Part shown: piece by piece, positions 6,548 through 12,580 of the stretch
Layout: each line of letters opens with the position of its first letter
Position numbering within the stretch: the stretch's first letter is position 1
Source of the DNA: Sulfuricurvum sp.
GTDB lineage: Bacteria > Campylobacterota > Campylobacteria > Campylobacterales > Sulfurimonadaceae
Direction of reading: 5' to 3'
Assembly (NCBI GenBank): GCA_014764075.1
Contig: JACXUE010000019.1
Location: 1-12,580, forward strand
DNA: 12,580 nt
The notes under the pieces: generated by a model
Told to the model about the DNA's origin: nothing
Seen by the model: only the letters and a program-made list of their open reading frames with translations
Database searches by the model: none
Program-made: the position numbers and the translations under genes

Positions 6548-7120
6548 ATGATCCAGAAAAAACGTACAACCAAAGAGACCGATATCGATTTATCACTCCG
6601 TATTTCAGGGGAGGGTAAAAGCACGATTTCGACCAAAGTGGGCTTTTTGGATCATATGTTGGAGAGTTTTGCGAAACATGCGCACATCGATTTGATGGTG
6701 ACGTGTGAGGGGGATATCCATATCGACGATCACCACAGTGTTGAAGATATCGGGATCGTGTTAGGTCAAGCATTGCGTGAAGCGATTTATCCTATCGAAA
6801 AAGTGGAGCGTTTTGGAAGCGCTACAATTGTGATGGACGAAGCGGCGGTAACGTGTGATCTGGATTTGAGCAATCGGCCGTTTTTGGTCTATGATGTCCC
6901 TGTATCGGGGAAAATCGGCTCTTTCGATACAGAGCTTGCCGAAGAGTTTTTCCGTGCGGTTGTCTTTAATGCGGGGATAACGGCGCACATCGTTATGGTG
7001 CGGGGGAAAAATAAACACCATATTATCGAGGCGGCATTTAAATCGTTGGCGGTTGCCCTTCGCCGTGCGTTGGCACGCAATGAGCGCTCAGGTGTTCCAA
7101 GCACCAAAGGGGTTTTATGA
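6548..7120 (+). CDS. hisB: Imidazoleglycerol-phosphate dehydratase (monofunctional HisB)
   Basis: Catalyses dehydration of imidazole glycerol phosphate to imidazole acetol phosphate in histidine synthesis. The manganese-binding histidine/glutamate sets are complete: FLDHMLESFAKHA with His36, DDHHSVEDIGI with His62, His63 and Glu66, ITAHIVM with His147, and KNKHHIIEAAFKSLA with His157, His158 and Glu161. The C-terminus GVPSTKG is also typical. At 190 residues it is the dehydratase only, with no N-terminal histidinol-phosphate phosphatase as in E. coli HisB. It starts at the ATG at 6548, one base after the rlpA stop, with AAGG at 6537-6540 as ribosome site. It lies outside any visible his operon, embedded in envelope genes, and its stop overlaps the start of a HAD phosphatase (ATGA). 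Confidence 0.96.
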   Translation: MIQKKRTTKETDIDLSLRISGEGKSTISTKVGFLDHMLESFAKHAHIDLMVTCEGDIHIDDHHSVEDIGIVLGQALREAIYPIEKVERFGSATIVMDEAAVTCDLDLSNRPFLVYDVPVSGKIGSFDTELAEEFFRAVVFNAGITAHIVMVRGKNKHHIIEAAFKSLAVALRRALARNERSGVPSTKGVL

Positions 7121-7608
7121 TTAAACTGTTGATCTTGGATGTTGACGGATGTATGAGCGATGGGAAAATCATCTATACCGCCGATGGGCTAGAACTCAAA
7201 AATTTCAACGTCAAAGACGGATTCGCGATCAAAGCATGGATAAAAATGGGTCATACAGCAGCGATCATAACGGGACGTAACTCATCGATTGTCGAACATC
7301 GTGCTAAAGAGCTCGATATTGTCCATCTTTACCAAGGGGTCAAAGATAAATGTGCCGTAGCGAGAGAGATGTGCACTGAATTAGGGATTGAACCTTATGA
7401 AGTTGCGGTGATCGGAGACGATCTAAACGACTACCATCTCCTCCAATGGGCGGGGCAAGCCTATACGCCGTGTGATGGGTCAGAGTATCTAAAAAGTATT
7501 GCCGAGGTGCTTGAACGACGGGGTGGTGATGCGTGTGTTCGTGAAATGATCGAAAAAGTGATCCGCCGCAACGGCGAAGAAGAAAAATTTTTGGCATTGT
7601 GGATTTAA
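7117..7608 (+). CDS. kdsC: 3-deoxy-D-manno-octulosonate 8-phosphate phosphatase (KdsC family HAD)
   Basis: HAD-superfamily phosphatase that removes phosphate from Kdo-8-phosphate before Kdo is activated for the LPS inner core. Motif I is LDVDGCMSDG with nucleophile Asp8 and acid/base Asp10; motif II is IITGR with Thr52; Lys76 or Lys78 in YQGVKDK acts as motif III; motif IV is IGDDLND with Asp101 and Asp102. KdsC wording is clear in LELKNFNVKDGFAIK and in HLYQGVKDK. The 163-residue C0-type size, without a large cap, fits the tetrameric KdsC group. The start ATG overlaps the hisB stop, and the stop TAA directly abuts the lptC ATG, so the three genes are probably translated together. A side role as histidinol-phosphate phosphatase is conceivable from the hisB pairing, but the sequence favours KdsC. 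Confidence 0.92.
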   Translation: MIKLLILDVDGCMSDGKIIYTADGLELKNFNVKDGFAIKAWIKMGHTAAIITGRNSSIVEHRAKELDIVHLYQGVKDKCAVAREMCTELGIEPYEVAVIGDDLNDYHLLQWAGQAYTPCDGSEYLKSIAEVLERRGGDACVREMIEKVIRRNGEEEKFLALWI

Positions 7609-8118
7609 ATGTCGATCAATCTCTTTTTTATTTTTGTTTTGAGTTTTTTGGTGGGGATGTACGGTTATTTTACCCCTAAATTTTCTCCCGCTAACGATGT
7701 GAAAGAGATACCGCAAATCGAGCTGAATCAGTTCAAACTTTATGAAATCTCCAAACGAGGAGTCGATCATGTTTTGGAAGGGGAAAAGGGGGAAAGGTTT
7801 GAAGATCGCTATACGGTAGCATCAGCAAAATTTAGCGATAATACCAAACATTTATTCCAGTTCGTTTCCTCTGATCAGGTGGAATACAAAGCCGATCGAA
7901 TCAATTTAAAACAAAACGTCCATTATATTCGTGCGGACGGATTGGAATTTCGTTCCCGTGAGGGGATATACGATACTAAGCGCTCAGTAATTCAGACGGA
8001 TGGGGCATTTGTCATTACCCAAAAAGCGCATCGAATCGACGGTGATCGTTTGATCTACGATACCGAACGTGACACAGTGTCGGCCAAACGCGTTCAAATA
8101 CATTATCAACTTAAATAG
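7609..8118 (+). CDS. lptC: LPS export system protein LptC
   Basis: Bitopic inner-membrane protein of the Lpt bridge that takes LPS from LptB2FG and passes it to LptA. The N-terminus is a single hydrophobic anchor (about residues 4-22: NLFFIFVLSFLVGMYGYF). It is followed by a periplasmic beta-rich domain with alternating short strands, for example LYEISKRGV, DQVEYKADRINLKQNVHYIRA and IDGDRLIYDTERDTVSAKRV near the C-terminus; this is the beta-jellyroll pattern of LptC. The 169 residues are close to the usual ~190. There is no gap from kdsC, and lptA follows after 9 nt. LptC proteins are poorly conserved, so the name rests on topology, strand pattern and on its place before lptA. Confidence 0.85.
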   Translation: MSINLFFIFVLSFLVGMYGYFTPKFSPANDVKEIPQIELNQFKLYEISKRGVDHVLEGEKGERFEDRYTVASAKFSDNTKHLFQFVSSDQVEYKADRINLKQNVHYIRADGLEFRSREGIYDTKRSVIQTDGAFVITQKAHRIDGDRLIYDTERDTVSAKRVQIHYQLK

Positions 8119-8127
8119 GATAGTAAG

Positions 8128-8613
8128 ATGTTACGATTTTTAGCCATTATAGCTCCATTATTCTCTACTCTTCTTTTGGCCGAAGAGTTGAAAGTGATCT
8201 CGGATACGTTCAAAGCCGATCAGTGTAAGGGGATTTCAGTATTCAATGGAAATGTCAAAGTGACCAAAGGGTATGATGAACTCAACGCCTCAAAGGTGAC
8301 TATTTATACTGACAAAGAGAATAAGCCGACCAAATATCTAGCAGAGGGTGATGTCACATTTTACATCGTCACGGAAGTAGGCGAGAAATACAAAGGGAAA
8401 GCTCAGAGCGCCGTCTATCTTCCCAACGAGAGTGAATATCAGTTTTCTAAAAAAGTGGATTTGATCCGTATCGACGATTATCGCCGCATCAAAGGGGATA
8501 GAGTTGTTGTGAATACAACGCAAGGACATGCTTTGGCAGAGAGTGCGAGCGATGAGCCAGTCATCATGACCTTTACGATCCAAGATAAAAAATCGAAAAG
8601 CGCCCCTAAATGA
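8128..8613 (+). CDS. lptA: LPS transport periplasmic protein LptA
   Basis: Periplasmic protein whose beta-jellyroll units stack into the bridge that carries LPS to the outer-membrane LptD/E. Residues 1-18 form a signal peptide ending LLLA, with likely cleavage before EELKV. The mature part has the OstA/LptA pattern: LKVISDTFKADQCKGISVFNGNVKVTKG in sense, i.e. strand, turn and the FNGNV motif at about 39-43, then ELNASKVTIYTD, YLAEGDVTF, AVYLPNESEYQF and RRIKGDRVVVNTTQG. Length is 161 residues. A weak ribosome site AGGA lies in the lptC stop region. The stop overlaps the engB ATG (ATGA). lptB is not next door in this window. Confidence 0.93.
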   Translation: MLRFLAIIAPLFSTLLLAEELKVISDTFKADQCKGISVFNGNVKVTKGYDELNASKVTIYTDKENKPTKYLAEGDVTFYIVTEVGEKYKGKAQSAVYLPNESEYQFSKKVDLIRIDDYRRIKGDRVVVNTTQGHALAESASDEPVIMTFTIQDKKSKSAPK

Positions 8614-9230
8614 TCGAAATTATCGATTCGGTTTTCCTTACATCGGCTCCTGACATTCGGTTGGCTCCCGAAAACGAGTACCAAAACGAAGTTGCTTTTA
8701 TGGCACGCTCCAACACGGGAAAAAGCTCTTTGCTCAACTCATTGACCCAGCGCAAATCGTTGGCAAAGGTATCGGCTACCCCAGGAAAAACCCGTCTTAT
8801 CAACTATTTTGACGTTGTATTTGCCGACCGCCAGAGCAATGAGCGGTTGTTGGCCAAGTTTATCGATTTACCGGGTTTTGGATATGCCAAAGTGGCAAAA
8901 TCGCTCAAAAACGATTGGGAGGGCAATCTTACCAATTTTATTTCACAGAGAAAACAGATCCGCATTTTCGTCCATCTGATCGATTGCCGTCATCCCGATT
9001 TGGAGATTGACCGTTCTGTCGCTCGGTATCTTGAAGAGATCCGCACACCCGATCAATCGATCGTAACGATTTTCACCAAGATCGACAAACTCAATCAAAA
9101 AGAGCTCTCTGAGCTCAAAAGACGTTTTCCGAGTGCACTAATGGTCTCCAACTCCAAACGGCGAGGTGTCGAAAAAATCGTAGAGCATGTCTATCGTATT
9201 TTAAAAAGTGACACCGATGATAGTCTATAA
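8610..9230 (+). CDS. engB: Ribosome biogenesis GTPase EngB/YsxC/YihA
   Basis: TRAFAC-class GTPase needed for late assembly of the 50S ribosomal subunit. G1 is FMARSNTGKSSLLNSL with Lys38 and Ser39; G2 lies in SATPGKTRLINYF; G3 is FIDLPGFGYAK with Asp86; G4 is FTKIDKLNQ (Thr156-Asp159); G5 is VSNSKRRG. The family-specific LPGFGYAKV and the HLIDCRHPDLEID stretch make the identification firm. Length is 206 residues, normal for the family. One oddity is that the first glycine of the P-loop (G-x4-GKS) is Ala32, and the following Val of the common GRSNVGKS is Thr36. The start overlaps lptA by ATGA. The 3' end overlaps the acetyltransferase start by 14 nt. Confidence 0.96.
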   Translation: MIEIIDSVFLTSAPDIRLAPENEYQNEVAFMARSNTGKSSLLNSLTQRKSLAKVSATPGKTRLINYFDVVFADRQSNERLLAKFIDLPGFGYAKVAKSLKNDWEGNLTNFISQRKQIRIFVHLIDCRHPDLEIDRSVARYLEEIRTPDQSIVTIFTKIDKLNQKELSELKRRFPSALMVSNSKRRGVEKIVEHVYRILKSDTDDSL

Positions 9231-9675
9231 AAAACCGACATTGCATGATATCCCTGCTATGCAGCAACTTGTCGCTCCAGAGATTGAGAGTGGGGTGATT
9301 TTACCTCGGAGCAACGATGAGATCGCGACCAACATACGCTCTTACTTTTTAGCATTCGAGGGTGAAAAGCTGATCGGTTTCGTTGCGCTTCATATCCATT
9401 CTCCCTCTTTGGCCGAGTTACGTTCTATGATTATTGATCGGTCGTATAGGGGTCAAAAGATCGGCAGCACCTTGGTTGAAAAAGCGTGTGAAGAGGGGCG
9501 TAAGCTAGGGCTAAAAGAGGTTTTGGCACTCACGTATCAACAACGTTTTTTTGAGCGGTTAGGGTTTGTTGAGATCCCTAAAGAGTCGATCCCAGAACAT
9601 AAAATTTGGACTGATTGTATTAAATGCAAACATTTTCCGGTATGCAACGAAGTATCTCTTATCAAAACCTTATAA
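9217..9675 (+). CDS. GNAT acetyltransferase, probable short-form N-acetylglutamate synthase
   Basis: A single GNAT domain of 152 residues. Core features are LAELRSMIIDRSYRGQKIGSTLV in the usual strand-4/CoA-loop position (Arg78 to Gly83; the middle Gly of R-x-x-G-x-G is Lys81), then EVLALTYQQRFFERLGF, then HKIWTDCIKCKHFPVCNE. The LTY-FFE-LGF segment and the tail KIW-x-DC-x2-C-x5-C-x-E are, to my knowledge, characteristic of the short stand-alone N-acetylglutamate synthases (ArgA type) of Deltaproteobacteria, Campylobacterota and actinobacteria, which acetylate glutamate for arginine synthesis. The three Cys (134, 137, 143) might bind metal. I chose the ATG at 9217 because the family begins with M-[IV]-x-Y-K-K-P; a GTG at 9208 is the alternative. 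Substrate assignment is from motif memory, not from search. Confidence 0.8.
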   Translation: MIVYKKPTLHDIPAMQQLVAPEIESGVILPRSNDEIATNIRSYFLAFEGEKLIGFVALHIHSPSLAELRSMIIDRSYRGQKIGSTLVEKACEEGRKLGLKEVLALTYQQRFFERLGFVEIPKESIPEHKIWTDCIKCKHFPVCNEVSLIKTL

Positions 9676-10097
9676 ACCAACTTCTTTTAGTTGTTTTATT
9701 TGTTTTTTATATCAGTCTCAGCAGTATCTATTTGCTCCTTCCGCCACTATTGGCAATTTTGTTTTATGCCTATCATAATGTGTTGGGTAAACATGACCTT
9801 TTTGGTTTGATTATTGTGTCGATTATGTTGTTGATTTTTGAAGCGGAAAAAGGGTTTTGGTTCGGGAGCACGATCCTCTTTTTTACTTTTTTATCCCTCT
9901 ATTTTCTCCCTAAACTTGAGCAGGTGATCCAATGCCGAATCTGTATGGGAGCTATCATGGTAGGGTTGGCGTATCCTGGATACTGGATTTTTATGAGTAT
10001 CGCAAACGGAGTTTTCCTCTTAACTCCCCCAGAAATCGATTGGCATACACTGCTCTATATGGTTATTGAATTCATGGTTATGGCGACGCTGGTATGA
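9642..10097 (+). CDS. Small multi-pass membrane protein in the mreD position
   Basis: An integral membrane protein of 151 residues with four to five hydrophobic segments: NLINQLLLVVLFVFYISLS, then IYLLLPPLLAILFYAY, a segment around LFGLIIVSIMLLIF, one after FWFGS (TILFFTFLSLYFL), and GAIMVGLAYPGYWIFMSI. It sits directly before the PBP2 gene and overlaps it as ATGA. In rod-shaped bacteria mreD, a small membrane subunit of the elongasome, commonly precedes mrdA, and the EKGFWFGS stretch sits where MreD has its Gly-rich loop. The MreD assignment is therefore by position and topology only, since sequence similarity is too weak to call by eye. The start is uncertain: ATG 9642 (used) or ATG 9624; both lie inside the end of the acetyltransferase gene, overlapping it by 34 or 52 nt, and neither has a clear ribosome site. 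Confidence 0.75.
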   Translation: MQRSISYQNLINQLLLVVLFVFYISLSSIYLLLPPLLAILFYAYHNVLGKHDLFGLIIVSIMLLIFEAEKGFWFGSTILFFTFLSLYFLPKLEQVIQCRICMGAIMVGLAYPGYWIFMSIANGVFLLTPPEIDWHTLLYMVIEFMVMATLV

Positions 10098-11881
10098 GAA
10101 TCAAACTCCTCCTCAGTTTTTTTGTCATTATATGGATCGGTTTGCTTGTACGGGTTTTCCATCTCGCAGTACAATCTAACGAATATTATGAGACCCTCTC
10201 TGAAAACAACAGTATTAAAACCGAGTTCTCGGCTCCGGTTCGCGGTGAGATATTGGATCGTACGAATGAGCCCGTAGCAATCAATGAGTTAGGGTTTAAA
10301 ATCGCTTTTGCACCCCATTTGACCAAAGGGAAAGATACGACAAAACTGGATGCCGAGATCCGCTATCTCACATCGATGATCCCGACGCTTGATGGGAAAA
10401 AAATCGCTAAAATCTACAAACAGCACGATTCGTATTATAATCACGCGTTTATCGATGTCGTTGATTTTATCCCTCATGAGACGATTATCCCACTTTATGC
10501 GTTGATGAATCTTCGTGAGACAATCCGTATCTCTCCCTCCCCAAAACGACTCTATCCGTACGGCGCGCTGGCATCCCATGTGATCGGCTATGTCGCCAAA
10601 GCTAACCAAAAAGAGATCGATGCCGATCCGACGCTTCAACTTTTAGGGCATGTCGGCAAAAACGGAATCGAAAAATACTATAACCATTATTTGCAAGGGG
10701 AGGCGGGGGAGCGACGGATCAAAGTTAACGCTCACAACGTCGAGATCGAAGAGATCGGGCGAAGTGCAACCAAAGAGAACCGTAGCATAGTCCTTAATCT
10801 CGATATGCGACTCCAAAGCTTTATCTCTCAATTATTTGAAAAACGGGTTGGATCGGTTATCGTCATGGATGTGTACGGTGCGATCTATGCCGCCGGAAGT
10901 TATCCTGAATACGACCTCAATAAATTCGTCTCTGGGATCAGCTCAAAAGATTGGAGCTCTCTTATGACAAGCGTCGATGCGCCGTTTACCAACAAAATGA
11001 TCAATGGTCTCTATCCTCCGGGATCTACGGTCAAAACGGGGATTGGGCTTATCTATGTCACTTCCGGTATGTTAAATGAAAATACAACTGTACAATGCAG
11101 CGGTTCGATGAAACTTGGAAACCGTTCGTTTCGCTGTTGGAAAGGGACGGGTCATGGGACAACGAACCTCTCCAAAGCGATTATCCAAAGTTGTGATGAT
11201 TATTTTTACAAAGGCTCTTTGCAGGTAGGTATAGAGCAGATGAGTACCAATTTGATCCGAATGGGATTAGGGAAAAAAACGGGGATCGATTTGCCGAATG
11301 AGTTCATCGGCACCGTACCGAGCCGAGCATGGAAACGAAAAAAATTCAACAAACCGTGGTATCAGGGGGAAACGCTCAATACCTCAATCGGGCAGGGGGA
11401 TTTTTTGGTCACTCCGATGCAGATGGCACAATTTACTGCCCTTATGGCTACGGGTAGACTTCCGATTCCGCATGTGGCAAAATCGATCGGCAATAATCCC
11501 AATACTCCCGTGCCTCTTGATGTCTTGACGCAAGCTGAAAAAGAGAAACTCCCCATCATCCAAGATGCGATGAGAGGGGTTTGTAACGATCCGAGGGGGA
11601 CGGCAAAAGCGCATGTGCACACACGATTTCCGATTGCCGGTAAAACCGGTACAGCACAAACGACTGGAATCGCACAAAACGTCAAAAATCGGCAAAGTGA
11701 ACACTCTATGGATTATTTTAGCCGTTCTCATGCATGGTTTACCACCTACGGTCCTGCCGAAAATCCTCAGTTTATTGTTACGGTGTTAGTAGAACACGGA
11801 GGTCACGGAGGAGAGGCGACGGGAGGGCTAGTATCCTCGATCTATAACAAACTTGATGAATTAGGATATATTAAAAAATAA
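10094..11881 (+). CDS. mrdA: Penicillin-binding protein 2 (peptidoglycan D,D-transpeptidase MrdA)
   Basis: Class B PBP that crosslinks new glycan strands during sidewall elongation, working with RodA and MreBCD. Residues ~4-24 are the single membrane anchor. The dimerisation/pedestal region follows, with VRGEILDRTNEPVA at 49-62 and GHVGKNGIEKYYNHYLQGEAG at about 185-205 in sense. The transpeptidase domain carries the catalytic Ser311 in PPGSTVKTG (S-x-x-K), the SCD triad at 366-368 and KTGTAQTTG at 517-525. Cys335, Cys348, His354 and Cys367 are spaced like the zinc ligands described in E. coli PBP2 (Asp, Asp, His, Cys). The 595-residue length is slightly shorter than the E. coli protein (633). 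The start overlaps the upstream membrane-protein gene (ATGA). It ends 2 bp from the convergent ybeY gene; I see no hairpin terminator between them. Confidence 0.95.
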   Translation: MRIKLLLSFFVIIWIGLLVRVFHLAVQSNEYYETLSENNSIKTEFSAPVRGEILDRTNEPVAINELGFKIAFAPHLTKGKDTTKLDAEIRYLTSMIPTLDGKKIAKIYKQHDSYYNHAFIDVVDFIPHETIIPLYALMNLRETIRISPSPKRLYPYGALASHVIGYVAKANQKEIDADPTLQLLGHVGKNGIEKYYNHYLQGEAGERRIKVNAHNVEIEEIGRSATKENRSIVLNLDMRLQSFISQLFEKRVGSVIVMDVYGAIYAAGSYPEYDLNKFVSGISSKDWSSLMTSVDAPFTNKMINGLYPPGSTVKTGIGLIYVTSGMLNENTTVQCSGSMKLGNRSFRCWKGTGHGTTNLSKAIIQSCDDYFYKGSLQVGIEQMSTNLIRMGLGKKTGIDLPNEFIGTVPSRAWKRKKFNKPWYQGETLNTSIGQGDFLVTPMQMAQFTALMATGRLPIPHVAKSIGNNPNTPVPLDVLTQAEKEKLPIIQDAMRGVCNDPRGTAKAHVHTRFPIAGKTGTAQTTGIAQNVKNRQSEHSMDYFSRSHAWFTTYGPAENPQFIVTVLVEHGGHGGEATGGLVSSIYNKLDELGYIKK

Positions 11882-11883
11882 AG

Positions 11884-12306
11884 CTACTCTTTTAGGGTTC
11901 GGACGATCAGGCTTTTGGGGAGATTGAATTTCTCGATCAATTCGATCTCTTTGGCACGCATTTCGCCGTTATCGACCTCATGATCGTATCCCAATAGGTG
12001 AAGCATTCCGTGGATAAAGAGGAGGGCGAGTTCATCGTTTTGACTGTGTCCTAGCTCGGTAGCTACGCTCTCTACCTTATCGACGCTGATGACGATACTC
12101 CCAAGCGGCGCACCGGGGAAGGGATCGCTGGGGAAACTCAGGACGTCGGTGGCTTTGTCGATGTTGCGAAACTCACGGTTGATTTCGGCAATTTCGTTAT
12201 TATCAGTGAGGATCAGCTCGATCTCTGCACTACTTAGATAATTGGCAATATTTTCAATCAACTGAAAATCGTAGTTTTTTTCGGTTCGGTTATCTAGTTC
12301 TATCAT
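11884..12306 (-). CDS. ybeY: Endoribonuclease YbeY (16S rRNA maturation factor)
   Basis: Zinc-dependent endoribonuclease of the UPF0054 family, active in 16S rRNA 3'-end maturation and 70S quality control. The metal motif is complete: HGMLHLLGYDHE gives His99, His103 and His109. The family element NREFRNIDKATDVLSF at 43-58, including the conserved Arg47 region, and the strand PLGSIVIS before it are also present. The 140-residue length is normal. I start at the ATG whose first base is 12306, giving MIELDNRTEK; upstream in-frame ATGs at 12345 and 12375 would add hydrophobic, Cys-rich residues unlike the family and run through the queC promoter and gene start. There is no ribosome site before the chosen ATG, while a TACAAT box ends 6 nt before it, so the mRNA may be leaderless. 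Confidence 0.93.
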   Translation of the reverse strand: MIELDNRTEKNYDFQLIENIANYLSSAEIELILTDNNEIAEINREFRNIDKATDVLSFPSDPFPGAPLGSIVISVDKVESVATELGHSQNDELALLFIHGMLHLLGYDHEVDNGEMRAKEIELIEKFNLPKSLIVRTLKE

Positions 12307-12312
12307 AATGAC

Positions 12313-12318
12313 ATTGTA
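12313..12318 (-). promoter_or_regulatory. -10 box of the ybeY promoter
   Basis: On the minus strand TACAAT occupies 12318 down to 12313. With usual spacing the first transcribed base would be 12306, which is the A of the ybeY ATG. No good -35 is visible at 16-18 bp. It overlaps the proposed -35 box of the divergent queC promoter. Confidence 0.4.
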
Positions 12319-12342
12319 GCATAAGGGATCCCTTGCTAAAAT
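12314..12342 (+). promoter_or_regulatory. Candidate queC promoter
   Basis: TTGTAG at 12314-12319 and TAAAAT at 12337-12342 are separated by exactly 17 bp. The predicted start is near 12349, about 11 nt before the queC ATG, leaving only a short leader that contains the AAAGGG ribosome site (12348-12353). Confidence 0.45.
12323..12334. repeat. Perfect 12-bp palindrome between ybeY and queC
   Basis: AAGGGATCCCTT reads the same on both strands. It lies in the spacer of the queC promoter and just upstream of the ybeY -10 box, so a bound dimeric regulator could affect both genes. The half-site AAGGGAT also recurs at 12349-12355. Operator function is inference. Confidence 0.4.
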
Positions 12343-12359
12343 CATACAAAGGGATAGGT

Positions 12360-12580
12360 ATGAGTAAAAAAGCACTTTGTATCATGAGTGGCGGGATGGA
12401 TTCGACCCTCGTCGCCTACATCATGCGTTCACGCGGCTATGAAATCGTCGCACTTCATTATAACTACGGACAACGGACGGTGAGTAAAGAGCTCTCCTGC
12501 TTTCGTGCTATCTGTGAGGATTTAGGGGTATCGGAAAAATACGAGATCGATCTTGATTTTTTCAAAGCCATCGGAGCCTC
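12360..12580 (+). CDS. queC: 7-cyano-7-deazaguanine synthase QueC (3' partial)
   Basis: ATP-dependent enzyme that converts 7-carboxy-7-deazaguanine to preQ0 in queuosine (tRNA modification) synthesis. The N-terminal 73 residues are present; the gene runs off the right edge. The PP-loop ATP-binding motif is CIMSGGMDSTLVAY (SGGMDS at residues 10-15), followed by EIVALHYNYGQRTVSKEL, which is the characteristic QueC segment for substrate and ATP binding (family wording F-x-Y-G-Q-R-x-x-x-E). The zinc-binding Cys cluster expected near the C-terminus lies outside the window. Start is the ATG at 12360, behind AAAGGG at 12348-12353. It is divergent from ybeY with 53 bp between start codons. Confidence 0.93.
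   Translation, partial: MSKKALCIMSGGMDSTLVAYIMRSRGYEIVALHYNYGQRTVSKELSCFRAICEDLGVSEKYEIDLDFFKAIGA

Noticed and set aside
9208..9216. GTG start for the acetyltransferase
   Set aside because: The family-like N-terminus begins at the ATG three codons later; the GTG stays possible but is less likely.
12307..12375. Upstream starts for ybeY (adding 13 or 23 residues)
   Set aside because: They extend through the queC promoter region, the longer one into the queC gene itself, and the added residues do not resemble YbeY.
1..12580. tRNA, rRNA, CRISPR array, insertion sequence or phage/defence genes
   Set aside because: No cloverleaf-like segment, spaced direct repeats, terminal inverted repeats, transposase or integrase motifs were seen; nearly all bases are housekeeping coding sequence.

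Overview
The window looks like ordinary chromosome of a Campylobacterota bacterium, most likely a free-living Sulfuricurvum- or Sulfurimonas-type organism. This rests on protein signatures and on a gene order (nadK, recN, tatD, rlpA, a KdsC-type phosphatase, lptC, lptA, engB, a small membrane protein, a class B PBP) that I remember from Campylobacter and relatives; no database search was possible. Base composition and codon use look uniform. I see no mobile element, rRNA, tRNA or CRISPR array. Coding density is very high, and five gene junctions are ATGA start/stop overlaps.

Layout. Positions 1-2197 hold the 3' part of a WD40-propeller protein fused to four helical repeats of about 84 residues, translationally coupled to a short Ppx/GppA phosphatase. 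A good promoter at 2202-2229 then starts nadK-recN-tatD (2256-5428). The stretch 5429-5739 carries a possible 57-residue unrecognised gene and at least one promoter candidate. From 5740 to 11881 runs a long same-strand cluster: rlpA, hisB, kdsC, lptC, lptA, engB, a short N-acetylglutamate synthase-like acetyltransferase, a membrane protein in the mreD position, and mrdA (PBP2). On the opposite strand ybeY (11884-12306) converges on mrdA with 2 bp between them and diverges from queC, which starts at 12360 and runs off the right edge.

How they work together. The right-hand cluster is mainly cell-envelope building. RlpA cuts denuded glycan at division sites, KdsC makes Kdo for the LPS core, LptC and LptA carry LPS to the outer membrane, and the MreD-like protein with PBP2 would drive sidewall elongation. 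Two amino-acid genes (hisB for histidine, the acetyltransferase probably for arginine) and the ribosome GTPase EngB sit among them. The left half covers nucleotide and stress functions (Ppx/GppA, NAD kinase, RecN, TatD). The right edge has RNA functions (YbeY in rRNA maturation, QueC in queuosine synthesis).

I did not find a clearly new system. The items most worth a second look are the propeller plus 84-residue-repeat protein, the unrecognised small ORF between tatD and rlpA where relatives carry a lytic transglycosylase, the altered P-loop of EngB, the Cys-rich tail of the short acetyltransferase, the probable C-C-H-C zinc site of PBP2, and the compact divergent ybeY/queC control region with a perfect 12-bp palindrome.
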